Positions 31,170-41,621 of a stretch of DNA of 64,000 nt are shown here, piece by piece. Under the pieces are notes generated by a model. The model saw only the letters and a list, made by a program, of their open reading frames with translations, was not told the origin of the DNA and ran no database searches. A program made the position numbers and the translations under genes. The DNA is from Duganella zoogloeoides. GTDB lineage: Bacteria; Pseudomonadota; Gammaproteobacteria; Burkholderiales; Burkholderiaceae_D. Within the stretch, counting starts at the first letter, position 1. Every line of letters starts with the position of its first letter. The stretch spans positions 434,001-498,000 of the forward strand of contig NZ_CP140152.1 in the NCBI RefSeq assembly GCF_034479515.1, written 5' to 3'.

Positions 31170-31835
31170 ATGAGCAATTTACGTCAGGATTTCATCGCGT
31201 TTTCGGTCAAGACCGGGGTGTTGCGCTTTGGCGAGTTCACCACCAAGGCCGGGCGCCAGTCGCCGTACTTCTTCAACGCCGGCCTGTTCCATGACGGCGC
31301 CACGCTGGCCCAGCTGTCGCAGTTTTACGCGCAAACCCTGCTCGACTCGGGCGTGGAATTCGACATGCTGTTCGGACCCGCCTACAAGGGCATCACGCTG
31401 GCCTCGGCCACCGCGATGGCGCTGGCCGGCAAGGGGCGCAACACGTCGTTTGCCTACAACCGCAAGGAAGCCAAGGACCACGGCGAAGGCGGCACCCTGG
31501 TCGGCGCCAAGCTGGCCGGCAAGGTGGTCATCATCGACGACGTGATCTCGGCCGGTACCTCGGTGCGCGAGTCGGTGGACATGATCCGCGCTGCCGGCGC
31601 CGAGCCGTGCGCCGTGCTGATCGCGCTCGACCGTATGGAGCGTGCGGGCAAGGACGGCCAACTGTCACCGAACTCGGCGGTGCAGGAAGTGGCATTGCAA
31701 TACAACATCCCGGTCATTTCCATCGGCAACCTCGACGACCTGTTCGGCTACCTGAACGGCGCCGGCGCCGATCCGCAGCTGCTGCAACACAAGGAAGCGG
31801 TGGCCACCTATCGCGAGCGCTACGGAATTGCATAA
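31170..31835 (+). CDS. pyrE: Orotate phosphoribosyltransferase
   Basis: A 221-residue enzyme converting orotate and PRPP into orotidine 5'-phosphate in pyrimidine synthesis. The PRPP-binding motif is VVIIDDVISAGTSVRES (about residues 113-129); KAGRQSPYFFNAGLF and DMLFGPAYKGITLAS are substrate-contact stretches, and the lysine-rich loop region is AYNRKEAKDHGEGGTLVG. GAGG precedes the ATG. It is divergent from xth. Confidence 0.96.
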   Translation: MSNLRQDFIAFSVKTGVLRFGEFTTKAGRQSPYFFNAGLFHDGATLAQLSQFYAQTLLDSGVEFDMLFGPAYKGITLASATAMALAGKGRNTSFAYNRKEAKDHGEGGTLVGAKLAGKVVIIDDVISAGTSVRESVDMIRAAGAEPCAVLIALDRMERAGKDGQLSPNSAVQEVALQYNIPVISIGNLDDLFGYLNGAGADPQLLQHKEAVATYRERYGIA

Positions 31836-31916
31836 AGTGCTACATTGGTAGACATCCATATTTCTATGGTGTAACCTTTTAGCGCGGCGTGCAGACCGTG
31901 GACAATTGAGGCGCAC

Positions 31917-32288
31917 ATGAATATTGCAACATTGAAAGTACACGGCGGCGATGACGGCCTGGCCGACATCCGCGACGGCTTGCCGATCGAGCCCGATGGC
32001 GACTGGCGCAAAGGTGACGTCAAGCCGGACGGCCGGGTACGCATCGATTCCGGCTTCTACGTGCGCCTCGCAACCGATGACAATCCTGACGAGCTGCTCA
32101 AGGCGATCCGTACCTTCCTGGCCGAATCGTCCGCGCGCGGCATCCACTTCGAGCGCGCCGACGTGGCGGCCGAGCTGCGCATCTCGTTCAGCTCCGAACG
32201 CGGCGCGGACACGCCCACGCTCGACTTCTCGCTGGCGGACCTGACCCTGCTGGTGGAAATGGGCATCAACCTCAGCATTACGGCCTGA
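31917..32288 (+). CDS. Small protein, possibly DUF4279-like
   Basis: A 123-residue acidic soluble protein with no signal or membrane segment; GAGG precedes the ATG. The pattern GDWRKGD near residue 34, a central FYVRLATDDNPDELLKAIRT and a closing stretch ADLTLLVEMGINLSITA resemble DUF4279 proteins, whose role is unknown; this match is by memory and tentative. It follows pyrE by 81 bp in the same direction and converges with the permease gene, almost touching it. Confidence 0.6.
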   Translation: MNIATLKVHGGDDGLADIRDGLPIEPDGDWRKGDVKPDGRVRIDSGFYVRLATDDNPDELLKAIRTFLAESSARGIHFERADVAAELRISFSSERGADTPTLDFSLADLTLLVEMGINLSITA

Positions 32289-32290
32289 CC

Positions 32291-33226
32291 TCAGAGTCCC
32301 AGCCACAGCCGGTACAGCGGCAACCCCAGTAGCACATTGACCGGGAACGTGATGCCCAGCGCAGCGAGCATCGCCAGTCCGATGTCGGCTTGCGGGATGG
32401 CGGCGCGGATCGCTGCCGGCGCCGCGATGTAGGACGCGCTGGCCGTGAGCGCCGCCAGCACCAGCGTGGTGCCCGGTGGCAGTCCCAGCAAGGTGGCGAC
32501 GGCGATGCCGGCCCAGGCCAGCACGAACGGCGCCACCGCTGCGAACACCATCAGCCGCCAGTGCTGCAACGGCAGTGGCCGGCACACGCGCGCCGTGCAC
32601 AGGCCCATTTCCAGCAAGAAGATCGCCAGCATCGCCTTGAACCCGCCCAGCATGACCGGCGCGATCGGCGCCATGCCGTGCGGCCCGTACAAAGCGCCGA
32701 TCAGCACGCCGCCGCCAAGCAGCACCACGCCGCGGCTGGTGAGCGCTTCGCGCCAGATGGCCATGCCGCCGTGGGCCGACGTTGCGCCACCCTGGCGCCG
32801 GTGGTGCAACCACAGCATCACCACGATGGCCGGCAGTTCCAGCATCACCAGGTACAAGGTGGTTTGCGGACTGACGGCCAGGCCCTCGTGTTCGGCCAGG
32901 GCCAGGGCCACGGCAAAGGTGCCGGCGCTGACCGAACCGTAGTGGGCTGCAATGCTGAGCGCGTTGGGACGGTCGAGCCGCACCAGGCGGCGCAGTACCG
33001 GGTAGCACAGCAGCGGCAGCGCCACGCCGAGCGCGGCCACCACCAGCAGTTCGACCACGATGGCGCCGGTGACATGGCCGTGCAGCGCCATGCCGCCTTT
33101 TAAGCCGAGCACCAGCATCAGCAGGATGGCCAGCGTGTCGTACGTGGGAGAGGGCAGTTTCAGGTCTGATTTGACGAGGCCTGCGCACAGGCCGAGGGCA
33201 AAGAAAGCGATAACGATGTCGGGCAT
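32291..33226 (-). CDS. SbtA-like sodium-dependent bicarbonate permease family
   Basis: A 311-residue membrane protein with about ten segments. It begins MPDIVIAFFALGLCAGLVKSD and has LAILLMLVLGLKGGMAL, ALSIAAHYGSVSAGTFAVAL, MLAIFLLEMGLCTARV and TASASYIAAPAAIRAAIPQA, which match the SbtA (DUF897) family. Cyanobacterial SbtA is a sodium/bicarbonate symporter; the substrate of proteobacterial homologues is not established. It is divergent from a LysR regulator gene across about 110 bp, the usual arrangement for a regulator and its target, so the LysR protein probably controls it. Confidence 0.85.
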   Translation of the reverse strand: MPDIVIAFFALGLCAGLVKSDLKLPSPTYDTLAILLMLVLGLKGGMALHGHVTGAIVVELLVVAALGVALPLLCYPVLRRLVRLDRPNALSIAAHYGSVSAGTFAVALALAEHEGLAVSPQTTLYLVMLELPAIVVMLWLHHRRQGGATSAHGGMAIWREALTSRGVVLLGGGVLIGALYGPHGMAPIAPVMLGGFKAMLAIFLLEMGLCTARVCRPLPLQHWRLMVFAAVAPFVLAWAGIAVATLLGLPPGTTLVLAALTASASYIAAPAAIRAAIPQADIGLAMLAALGITFPVNVLLGLPLYRLWLGL

Positions 33227-33335
33227 GAAGAGAAGTTTCTAATTGGAATGCTCGTCATTGTGCCCAGCGCAGCGTATATTGAATAATAAAACCTTCTGCA
33301 ATAGGGCATAGAGCATCATCTATGCATCGACCACC

Positions 33336-34301
33336 ATGAACATCCGCCACCTGAGTTTTCGCCTGCTGCAAATCTACGTTCAAGTGGTGCGCAGCGGCAG
33401 CATTTCCGCCGCTGCCCGCGCCATGCACCTGACCCAGCCCACGGTCTCGCTGCAAATGAAACGGCTGGCGGAGGCGGTCGGCGCGCCGCTGTTCGAGCAG
33501 CGCGAAGGGCGCTTCGAGCGCACTGCCGTGGGCGAAGAACTGTTTTGCGCCGCCTGCGACGTGCTGGGCCGCTTCGACGATTTCAACGGCTACCTGGAGC
33601 GCGCGCGCGGCGGCGCGTCCGGCCACATTAACGTGGCCGTGGTCACCACGGCGAAATACGTTTTGCCGCGCATCATGGGCGCCTTTTACCGGCAGTTTCC
33701 CGAGATCGGCATCACGCTCAGCGTGGGCAACCGGGCCCAGATTGTCAGCCGCTTCGAGCGCCAGGAGGATGAACTCTATGTGTTCAGCCATCCGCCGAGC
33801 GGCCCGCAGGTGCAGGCCGCGCGCATCCTGCGCAATCCCTTGCAGATGATTGCGCCGCTCGATCACTGGGCCGCTGGCGGGCCGCCGGTGACGATGGCGC
33901 AGTTGCGCGGCGAGCGTTTCCTCGTGCGTGAGCCGGGGTCGGCCACGCGGATGATGTTCGAGTCGTGGCTCAGCGCCCAGGGCATGGATCTCGGCAACAC
34001 CATGCAGGTCGAGAGCAACGAGGCGATTCGCCTGAGCGTGGCGTCGGGGTTGGGGGTGTCGGTGATTTCCGAGCACACCTTGCAGGAGGGCCGCGAACGG
34101 CTGGCGGTGCTGCCGGTGGCCGGCTTTCCGCTCGAGAGCAACTGGTACCTGGTGGCGCGCAAGGACCGCCGCCTGTCGGCGCCGGCGCACAGCCTGATCC
34201 GGTTTATCGCCGGCCACCTGCACGAGTGCGTGGAACCCGACTGGGTGGCGCCCGGCATTGCCGGGCTGGACGCGCAGTTCATGCCGGCTGCGCGTGCCTG
34301 A
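33336..34301 (+). CDS. LysR family transcriptional regulator (CbbR/CysB-like)
   Basis: A 321-residue LysR regulator. The winged helix-turn-helix is at residues ~5-65 (FRLLQIYVQVVRSGSISAAA, MHLTQPTVSLQMKRLAEAVG), followed by a PBP2-type effector domain (GHINVAVVTTAKYVLPRIMGAFYRQFPEIGITLSVG). The phrase YVLPRIMGAF and the overall pattern look like regulators of the CbbR group that act beside carbon-fixation genes. It is divergent from the SbtA-like permease gene, consistent with a bicarbonate- or carbon-related function, which is inference. Confidence 0.9.
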   Translation: MNIRHLSFRLLQIYVQVVRSGSISAAARAMHLTQPTVSLQMKRLAEAVGAPLFEQREGRFERTAVGEELFCAACDVLGRFDDFNGYLERARGGASGHINVAVVTTAKYVLPRIMGAFYRQFPEIGITLSVGNRAQIVSRFERQEDELYVFSHPPSGPQVQAARILRNPLQMIAPLDHWAAGGPPVTMAQLRGERFLVREPGSATRMMFESWLSAQGMDLGNTMQVESNEAIRLSVASGLGVSVISEHTLQEGRERLAVLPVAGFPLESNWYLVARKDRRLSAPAHSLIRFIAGHLHECVEPDWVAPGIAGLDAQFMPAARA

Positions 34302-34425
34302 ACCGTTACTCCAGCTTCCAGACGTACATCTCTTGAGCCACGATTCGACCGGCTTCGAACGCTGCCAGGCGTTGCAAATTGTAGCAAGAGCGTAACCACC
34401 GTTTGCGCGCGGCGCGGCATTGCCC

Positions 34426-34815
34426 TCAGCGCGCGCGGTGCCGCCGGAACCAGCGCGACAGCGCCCACCACGCCAGGGCGGGAACGATCCAGATCAGCGG
34501 CACCGCGTAGTACGGCAGGTGCAAGGTGTTGTTGCCGGCCAAAACCAGCGTGAGCATCAGGCTGGCAGCGAGTCCCAGTCCCATGCACAGTTGATGCGCC
34601 CACGGCGCGCGCGAACGGAACAGGCTGATCACGTACGCGAACAGCAACAGCAGGGTGGGGATCATGCCAAACAAGACGATGGTGGCGGTGCCAGGCGGGG
34701 GATGGGCGCTGGCGTCGGTGGCCGCGATGGCCAGCAGCAGTGCCGCACAACCGCGCCTGCACAGCAGGTTCGCAGATTGTTGCGCCCTGCCTGGTGCGGG
34801 GTATGCGTGGTGCAT
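34426..34815 (-). CDS. Small membrane protein, function unknown
   Basis: A 129-residue protein with three hydrophobic stretches: residues about 21-37 (CCAALLLAIAATDASA-like leader), about 44-66 (TIVLFGMIPTLLLLFAYVISL), and two closer ones between 78 and 118 (LGLAASLMLTLVLAG, YAVPLIWIVPALAWWALSRW), ending in a basic tail RWFRRHRAR. The first may be a signal peptide cleaved after ASA. I do not recognise a family. It lies upstream of gatB by 56 bp-scale spacing on the same strand order but shows no functional link, and the overlapping plus-strand frame has repetitive, non-protein-like composition. Confidence 0.6.
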   Translation of the reverse strand: MHHAYPAPGRAQQSANLLCRRGCAALLLAIAATDASAHPPPGTATIVLFGMIPTLLLLFAYVISLFRSRAPWAHQLCMGLGLAASLMLTLVLAGNNTLHLPYYAVPLIWIVPALAWWALSRWFRRHRAR

Positions 34816-34870
34816 GGTGGCCCGGTGGTAGGGGACGGCGCTCGGCAGGATGCCGGCGCCGGTCCGTGGT

Positions 34871-36331
34871 TTAACCGGCCAGCTTGGCCTTCAGCAGCTC
34901 GGTCAGCTGGGCCGGGTTGGCTTTGCCGCGCGAGGCTTTCATGGCCTGGCCGATCAGGGCGTTGATCGCTGCTTCCTTGCCGGCGCGGTACTGCTCGACC
35001 GACTTGGCGTTGGCAGCGAGCACTTCGTCAACGATCGCTTCGAGCGCGCCCGTGTCCGAAATCTGTTTTAGGCCTTTCGACTCGATCAGCGCATCGACCA
35101 GGTTGTCGTCGTCGGACTTGGCCGCCCACATGTCGCCAAACAGTTCCTTGGCGGTCTTGTTGTTGATGGTGCCGTCGGCGATGCGCTTGAGCATCAGCGC
35201 CAGTTGCGCCGGTTTGACTGGTGCGTCGCCGATATCGACACCTTCGCGGTTGACGGTGGACGAGACGTCGCCCATCAGCCAGTTGGCGGCGGCCTTGGCG
35301 TTGTCCTTGCCGGCCGCATCGACCACGGCCACGAAATAGGTGGCCATCGCTTTCGAGGCGGTCAGCACCAGCGCGTCGTACTCGGGCAGCGCGTAGTCGG
35401 AAATGAAGCGCGCGCGCATGGCGTCCGGCAGTTCCGGCATCGCAGCTTTCACCTGTTCGATCCAGGTGTTGGAGATGACCAGCGGCGGCAAGTCCGGGTC
35501 GGGGAAGTAGCGGTAGTCCTGCGCGTCTTCCTTGCTGCGCATTTCGCGCGTTTCCTTGCGGTCCGGGTCGTACAGGCGCGTCGCTTGCACGACCTTGCCG
35601 CCGTCTTCGATCAGCTCGATCTGGCGGCGCACTTCGACGTGCACGGCTTCCTCGATGAAGCGGAACGAGTTCAGGTTCTTGATTTCGCAGCGGGTGCCGA
35701 ATTCAAGCTGTCCTTTCGGGCGGACGGACACGTTGATGTCGCAGCGGAACGAGCCTTCCTGCATATTGCCGTCGCATACACCGAGCCACATCACCAGCGA
35801 GTGCAGGGCCTTGCAGTAGGCCACCGCTTCGGCGGCGCTGCGGATTTCCGGTTCCGAGACGATTTCCAGCAGCGGCGTGCCGGCGCGGTTCAGGTCGATG
35901 CCGGACATGCCGGCGTAATCTTCGTGCAGCGATTTGCCGGCGTCTTCTTCGAGGTGGGCGCGCGTGAGGTTGACGGTCCTGGTGACGAACTGGCCGTCCT
36001 TTTCGTAGCCGAACGTGACCGCGCCGCCGATGACCACCGGGTCTTCGAACTGGCTGATCTGGTAGCCCTTGGGCAAGTCCGGATAAAAATAGTTTTTGCG
36101 AGCGAAGATCGAGGCCGGCGCGATTTTCGCGCCCACGGCCAGGCCGAAGCGGATGGCGCGATCGACGGCCTGCTTGTTCATGACCGGCAGCACGCCCGGC
36201 AGCGCCAGGTCCACGGGGCTGGCCTGGGTGTTGGGGGCCGCGCCGAACGTGGTCGGCGAGCCGCTGAAGATTTTTGATGCGGTGGTGAGCTGCACGTGGT
36301 TCTCAACACCGATGACGACTTCCCATTCCAT
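34871..36331 (-). CDS. gatB: Asp/Glu-tRNA(Asn/Gln) amidotransferase subunit B
   Basis: A 486-residue GatB, the kinase and tRNA-binding subunit that phosphorylates mischarged Asp-tRNA(Asn) or Glu-tRNA(Gln) before amidation. The start [15 protein letters not shown] is canonical; [37 protein letters not shown] and the metal-binding [16 protein letters not shown] are family signatures. The C-terminal YqeY-like tail domain (about 390-486) ends [15 protein letters not shown] frame continues upstream to 36742 but lies within gatA and is not coding. It follows gatA by 20 bp. Confidence 0.96.
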   Translation of the reverse strand: MEWEVVIGVENHVQLTTASKIFSGSPTTFGAAPNTQASPVDLALPGVLPVMNKQAVDRAIRFGLAVGAKIAPASIFARKNYFYPDLPKGYQISQFEDPVVIGGAVTFGYEKDGQFVTRTVNLTRAHLEEDAGKSLHEDYAGMSGIDLNRAGTPLLEIVSEPEIRSAAEAVAYCKALHSLVMWLGVCDGNMQEGSFRCDINVSVRPKGQLEFGTRCEIKNLNSFRFIEEAVHVEVRRQIELIEDGGKVVQATRLYDPDRKETREMRSKEDAQDYRYFPDPDLPPLVISNTWIEQVKAAMPELPDAMRARFISDYALPEYDALVLTASKAMATYFVAVVDAAGKDNAKAAANWLMGDVSSTVNREGVDIGDAPVKPAQLALMLKRIADGTINNKTAKELFGDMWAAKSDDDNLVDALIESKGLKQISDTGALEAIVDEVLAANAKSVEQYRAGKEAAINALIGQAMKASRGKANPAQLTELLKAKLAG

Positions 36332-36351
36332 ATTGTTCTCGCTTATGTTCT

Positions 36352-37836
36352 TTAGATACCGCTCGGTGCGCGGGTGTGCCAGTCGGTCGCCTGCTGGTAG
36401 GCGTGGGCGACGTTGAGCAGCTTGGCTTCGCCGAAATGCTGGCCGATGATTTGCAGGCCCACCGGGCGGTTGGCGTTCTTCTCGCCCTGGCCGAAACCGA
36501 CCGGGATCGACATGCCGGGCAAACCGGCCAAGCTGGTGGACAAGGTAAAGATGTCGGCCAGGTAGGCGGCGACCGGGTCGTCGGACTTGTCGCCCAGGTC
36601 CCAGGCCACGGTCGGGGCCACCGGTCCCATGATGACGTCGCACACGGCGTCGGGGCCGTTCAGTACCGCTTCGAAGTCCTGCGCGATCAGGCGCCGGATC
36701 TTTTGCGCCTTGAGGTAGTAGGCGTCGTAGTAGCCGTGGCACAGCACGTAGGTGCCGACCATGATGCGGCGTTTGACTTCGGCGCCGAAACCTTCGGCGC
36801 GGGTTTTGCGGTACATGTCGCCCAGGTCCTTGTAGCCATCGGCGCGGTGGCCGAAGCGCACGCCGTCAAAACGCGACAGGTTCGATGACGCTTCGGCCGG
36901 GGCGATCATGTAGTAGGCCGGAATCGACAGCGCCGTGTTGGGCAGCGAAATATCGACCAGGGTGGCGCCCAGTTCCACGTACTTGGCCAGCGCGGCGCGC
37001 ACAGCGTCTTCCACGTCCTTGGCCAGACCTGCGCCGAAGTACTCTTTCGGCACGCCGATGCGCAGGCCGGTCAACGGCTGGCCCAGCTCGCGCGTGAAGT
37101 CTTCGTCGATGCCGCCCAGTTCGGGCGTCAGGCTGGTGGAATCGCGTTCGTCGAAACCGGCCATGGCGTTGAGCAGCAGGGCGCAGTCTTCAGCGGTTTG
37201 CGCCATCGGGCCGCCCTGGTCCAGCGACGAGGCAAACGCGATCATGCCAAAGCGCGACACGCGGCCATAGGTCGGCTTGATGCCGGTGATGCCGCAGAAC
37301 GCGGCCGGCTGGCGGATCGAGCCGCCGGTGTCGGTGCCGGTCACGCCTGGCGCCAGGCGCGCGGCCACGGCAGCGGCCGAACCGCCGGACGAGCCGCCCG
37401 GTACCGCGGTCTTGTCCCAAGGATTCTTGACGGCGCCAAAGGCCGAGTTTTCATTGGCCGAGCCCATGGCGAATTCGTCGCAATTGAGTTTGCCCAGCGT
37501 GACCATGCCGGCGGCGCGGAACTTTTCCACGACGGTGGCGTCGAACGGGCTCACATAGTTGGCCAGCATCTTCGAGCCGGCGGTGGAGCGCCAGTCGCGG
37601 GTGACGAAAATATCCTTGTGGGCGATCGGTACGCCGGTGAGCGGCGTGGCGGTGCCATTGGCGATACGTTCGTCGGCCTCGGCGGCCTGGGCCAGGGTGA
37701 GGGCGCGGTCCACGTGCAGGAAGGCATTCAGGTCGCTTTGCTCGATACGGTCGAGGAAATGCGTGGCCAGCTCGGTGGCGGTGATGGCTTTGCTTTGCAG
37801 CAACGCGGACAGCTCTTTGATAGTTTTGGTGTGCAT
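36352..37836 (-). CDS. gatA: Asp/Glu-tRNA(Asn/Gln) amidotransferase subunit A
   Basis: A 494-residue amidase-signature enzyme that releases ammonia from glutamine. The Ser-cisSer-Lys site is seen as [10 protein letters not shown] (Lys), [16 protein letters not shown] and [16 protein letters not shown] (nucleophile region). The ATG at 37836 was chosen because family similarity begins [14 protein letters not shown]; the 41 extra residues of the frame from 37959 include [11 protein letters not shown], the tell-tale translation of a dispersed palindromic repeat, not protein. About 200 bp, mostly the repeat, separate it from gatC, unusual for this operon. Confidence 0.96.
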   Translation of the reverse strand: MHTKTIKELSALLQSKAITATELATHFLDRIEQSDLNAFLHVDRALTLAQAAEADERIANGTATPLTGVPIAHKDIFVTRDWRSTAGSKMLANYVSPFDATVVEKFRAAGMVTLGKLNCDEFAMGSANENSAFGAVKNPWDKTAVPGGSSGGSAAAVAARLAPGVTGTDTGGSIRQPAAFCGITGIKPTYGRVSRFGMIAFASSLDQGGPMAQTAEDCALLLNAMAGFDERDSTSLTPELGGIDEDFTRELGQPLTGLRIGVPKEYFGAGLAKDVEDAVRAALAKYVELGATLVDISLPNTALSIPAYYMIAPAEASSNLSRFDGVRFGHRADGYKDLGDMYRKTRAEGFGAEVKRRIMVGTYVLCHGYYDAYYLKAQKIRRLIAQDFEAVLNGPDAVCDVIMGPVAPTVAWDLGDKSDDPVAAYLADIFTLSTSLAGLPGMSIPVGFGQGEKNANRPVGLQIIGQHFGEAKLLNVAHAYQQATDWHTRAPSGI

Positions 37837-37913
37837 GGCGTTCAATTCAGAATTCGTGGTGCCTTGGTTGTCAGTCGTACAGGTACCGATGACCGTTTTG
37901 TTACCCGCCGCTC

Positions 37914-38012
37914 CGTCATTCCCGCGCACGCGGGAATCCATGGAACGCTGGCATGGCAAACTCGGTATGGATTCCCGCTTTTGCGGCGGTCCGCCGAAGC
38001 GGAATGATGGCT
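37914..38012. repeat. Compound palindromic (REP/BIME-like) repeat between gatC and gatA
   Basis: Two hairpins facing each other. The first is ATTCCCGCG-CA-CGCGGGAAT at 37918-37937. The second runs from ATTCCCGCTT (37971) to AAGCGGAAT (38005) with an inner GCGGCGG/CCGCCG stem. Flanks mirror each other too: CATTCC...GGAATCCATGG against TATGGATTCC...GGAATGATGG. This is the layout of paired REP units mobilised by RAYT transposases; no transposase gene lies here. It inserts in the transcribed gatC-gatA spacer and could affect mRNA stability. Confidence 0.8.
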
Positions 38013-38036
38013 TATCGGTCGCGGGCGGCGGACGCG

Positions 38037-38339
38037 TTACTCAATCACCTTCGGCACCAGGTACAACCCATCCTGGGTCTTCGGCGCCACGGCCTGGTAG
38101 TCGTCACGGCGGTTGGCTTCGGTAGCGACGTCTTCACGCAGGCGCAGGGCGATATTATTCATGTGGGCGGCCAGCGGGTGGCTCAGCGGGGCCACACCGT
38201 CGGTATCGACTGCCTGCATCTGCCCGGCCAGCGCGAAAATGCCGTTCAGTTGGTCGAGAGCGGTGGCGCTCTGCGCGTCGCTCATCTCCAGTTGTGCCAG
38301 CTTGGCAATACGTGTTACGTCGGATAGGGTCAGGGACAT
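38037..38339 (-). CDS. gatC: Asp/Glu-tRNA(Asn/Gln) amidotransferase subunit C
   Basis: A 100-residue GatC, the small subunit that wraps around and stabilises the GatA-GatB complex. It begins [21 protein letters not shown] and ends [14 protein letters not shown], with the conserved [20 protein letters not shown] in between. First gene of gatCAB, read leftwards from the mreB intergenic region. Confidence 0.94.
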   Translation of the reverse strand: MSLTLSDVTRIAKLAQLEMSDAQSATALDQLNGIFALAGQMQAVDTDGVAPLSHPLAAHMNNIALRLREDVATEANRRDDYQAVAPKTQDGLYLVPKVIE

Positions 38340-39698
<1,359 letters not shown>

Positions 39699-39710
39699 TC
39701 CGATAGATAA

Positions 39711-39737
39711 AACCGGGGCCGCTAAGCGGCCCCGGTT
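39711..39737 (+). terminator. Strong stem-loop between mreB and mreC
   Basis: Perfect 12-bp stem AACCGGGGCCGC / GCGGCCCCGGTT with loop TAA, 12 bp after the mreB stop. It is followed by CATTGG, not by a T-run. A partial terminator or mRNA-end protector here would let mreB be made in excess over mreC and the rest, which is the known stoichiometry need. Confidence 0.6.
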
Positions 39738-39791
39738 CATTGGGTGAGTTGACAGTCTGGTTGGCGCGGGAGCGCCGGATTATTGAAAGTC

Positions 39792-41099
39792 ATGGAATAC
39801 AGTCCTCCGCCACTTTTCAAGCAAGGCGCTTCGGCGCGGGTCAAGATGACGGTGTTCGCCTGCATATCGATCGTGCTGCTGCTGGTCGATTCGCAGATGC
39901 GCACCCTGGGCACGGTGCGCCAGGTCGTCGGCACCGTGCTGCACCCGCTGCAAATGGTGGCACTGCTGCCGCGCGACGCCATCTATGGCGCCGGCGATTA
40001 TTTCTCCTCGCTCGCGGAGATGAAAAAACAGGTCGATGAACTCAAGCGCCAGCAGATCGCCGATGCCCAGGCGCTGCAGCAGGCGCAGTTGCGCACGGCC
40101 GAAAACAACCAGTTGCGCCGCCTGATGGGCGCGCGCGAGCAGGTACCCACCAAGTCGATGCTGGCCGAAGTGCTGTACGACGCGCGCGACGCCAGCAGCC
40201 GCAAGATCATCCTCAACCGGGGCAGCAACAGCGATGTCTCGCTGGGACTGCCCGTGATTGACAACCAGGGCGTGGTGGGGCAGGTCACGCGCGTGTTCCC
40301 GTTCACGTCGGAAGTCACGCTGCTCACCGACAAGGACCAGGCCATTCCCGTGCAACTGCTGCGCAACGGCTTGCGCAGCGTGGCCTATGGCCGCGGCAAG
40401 ATCGGCTCACTGGAACTGCGCTTCACTGCGCCCAACGCCGATATCAAGGTCGGCGACATCGTCGTCACGTCCGGCCTCGATGGCATATACCCGGCCGGCC
40501 TGGCCGTGGCCCGCGTGACGCAGGTGGACAGCAATGCCAACGGCGCTTTTGGCGGCGTGATCTGCCAGCCGCTGGCCGGCATCCAGAACAACCGCCAGTT
40601 GCTGATCCTGATGTCGCCACCCGAAATCGCGCCACGTCCGCCCGACGAAGAACCACGCGTGCCGCGCAAGGGGAATAACCGCATGGCGCCGATCAAGGAT
40701 CCGGTCAAGGAAGAGGCGCCGGCGGCTGGTGCTGCGCCTGCCGCCGGTACGGCTGCTGCCACGGGTTCCGACCTGATACCGAAGGCGCCGGCTGCGACGC
40801 CGCCAGCCGCAGCGCCGGCAACTGGTGCGCCAACTGCCGCCACGCCAGTTGCTACGCCGGCTGGCGGCACGCCTACTGCTGCTACCCCAGCCACCAGAGT
40901 GCCCGCCATCGGCACGCCAACTGCTGCTACCCCGACCACCAGAGCGCCCGCCACCGGAGCACCCGCCGCCGGTACGCCGGCTGTCACCCCGCCAGCGGCA
41001 AGGACGCCAGCCACCGTCCCCGCCAACAGGGCACCTGCCACCGGAGCGCCGGCCGCCGGAGCGCCGGCCGCCACCCCCACCAAGGAACCGGCCCGATGA
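39792..41099 (+). CDS. mreC: Rod-shape protein MreC
   Basis: A 435-residue bitopic protein linking MreB to the periplasmic PBP2 machinery. One membrane segment (about residues 20-36, VKMTVFACISIVLLLV), a coiled coil (about 75-110, SSLAEMKKQVDELKRQQ), and the two-barrel MreC core (about 115-285; KIILNRGSNSDVSLGLPVID, VGDIVVTSGLDGIYPAGLAV). Residues about 310-435 are a low-complexity Pro/Ala/Thr/Gly tail not found in E. coli MreC. I take the ATG at 39792 (MEYSPPPLF); a TTG nine bases earlier is less likely. It overlaps mreD by four bases. Confidence 0.93.
   Translation: MEYSPPPLFKQGASARVKMTVFACISIVLLLVDSQMRTLGTVRQVVGTVLHPLQMVALLPRDAIYGAGDYFSSLAEMKKQVDELKRQQIADAQALQQAQLRTAENNQLRRLMGAREQVPTKSMLAEVLYDARDASSRKIILNRGSNSDVSLGLPVIDNQGVVGQVTRVFPFTSEVTLLTDKDQAIPVQLLRNGLRSVAYGRGKIGSLELRFTAPNADIKVGDIVVTSGLDGIYPAGLAVARVTQVDSNANGAFGGVICQPLAGIQNNRQLLILMSPPEIAPRPPDEEPRVPRKGNNRMAPIKDPVKEEAPAAGAAPAAGTAAATGSDLIPKAPAATPPAAAPATGAPTAATPVATPAGGTPTAATPATRVPAIGTPTAATPTTRAPATGAPAAGTPAVTPPAARTPATVPANRAPATGAPAAGAPAATPTKEPAR
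40715..41094 (+). repeat. Low-complexity Pro/Ala/Thr/Gly-coding tract in mreC
   Basis: The 3' third of mreC is made of imperfect short repeats coding for runs such as APATGAPTAATPVATP and RAPATGAPAAG. The DNA repeats are degenerate, with varied codons. Such tracts expand and contract by slippage; the tail would extend into the periplasm. Confidence 0.7.
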
Positions 41100-41608
41100 A
41101 CCGTCCTCACTACATTCTTCTGCCGGTCAGCCCGCTGTTCATCGCTTTCAGCCTGCTGTGCGCCTTTTTACTGAACCTGCTGCCGTGGGGCCACCTGATC
41201 GGCGTGCCCGATTTCGTCGCGCTGGCGCTGGTGTTCTGGGGCGTGCACCAGCCGCGCCGCGTCGGCATCGGCACGGCCTTTTTCCTCGGCCTGCTGATGG
41301 ACGTGCATGACTCCACCCTGCTGGGCGAGAACGCGCTGTCGTACACCTTGCTGTCGTACTTCGCCATCATGCTGCACCGGCGCGTGACCTGGTTCCCGCT
41401 GGCGACCCAGGCCACGCACGTATTCCCGCTGCTGGTCATGGCGCAGTCGGTGCAGCTGCTGGTGCGCTTCTTCGCGTCCGGCCAGTCGCCGGCGTGGTAT
41501 TTCTTCCTGGAGAGCGTGGTGGCCGTATGCCTGTGGCCTGTGGCGTCTTGGCTGCTGCTGGCGCCGCAGCGGCGCGCGGTGGACCGCGATCACACGCGGC
41601 CGATCTGA
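41096..41608 (+). CDS. mreD: Rod-shape protein MreD
   Basis: A 170-residue integral membrane protein with five to six segments, e.g. PLFIAFSLLCAFLLNLLPWG and FVALALVFWGVHQPRRVGIG, then FFLGLLMDVHDSTLLGENALSY, the most conserved MreD stretch. It acts in the elongasome with MreC. The start overlaps the mreC stop (ATGA). The first PBP2 gene follows after 13 bp. Confidence 0.93.
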   Translation: MNRPHYILLPVSPLFIAFSLLCAFLLNLLPWGHLIGVPDFVALALVFWGVHQPRRVGIGTAFFLGLLMDVHDSTLLGENALSYTLLSYFAIMLHRRVTWFPLATQATHVFPLLVMAQSVQLLVRFFASGQSPAWYFFLESVVAVCLWPVASWLLLAPQRRAVDRDHTRPI

Positions 41609-41621
41609 CGGTTGGTAGTGC

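Noticed and set aside
34420..34965. A 181-residue plus-strand frame opposite the small membrane protein
   Set aside because: Gln/Arg/Gly-rich composition without hydrophobic core, whereas the minus strand encodes clear membrane segments.
36332..36742. Upstream extension of gatB
   Set aside because: It lies inside gatA in another frame; GatB family similarity starts at MEWEVVIG.
37837..37959. N-terminal extension of GatA to the ATG at 37959
   Set aside because: The added residues include the translation of the palindromic repeat, and GatA family similarity begins at the ATG at 37836.
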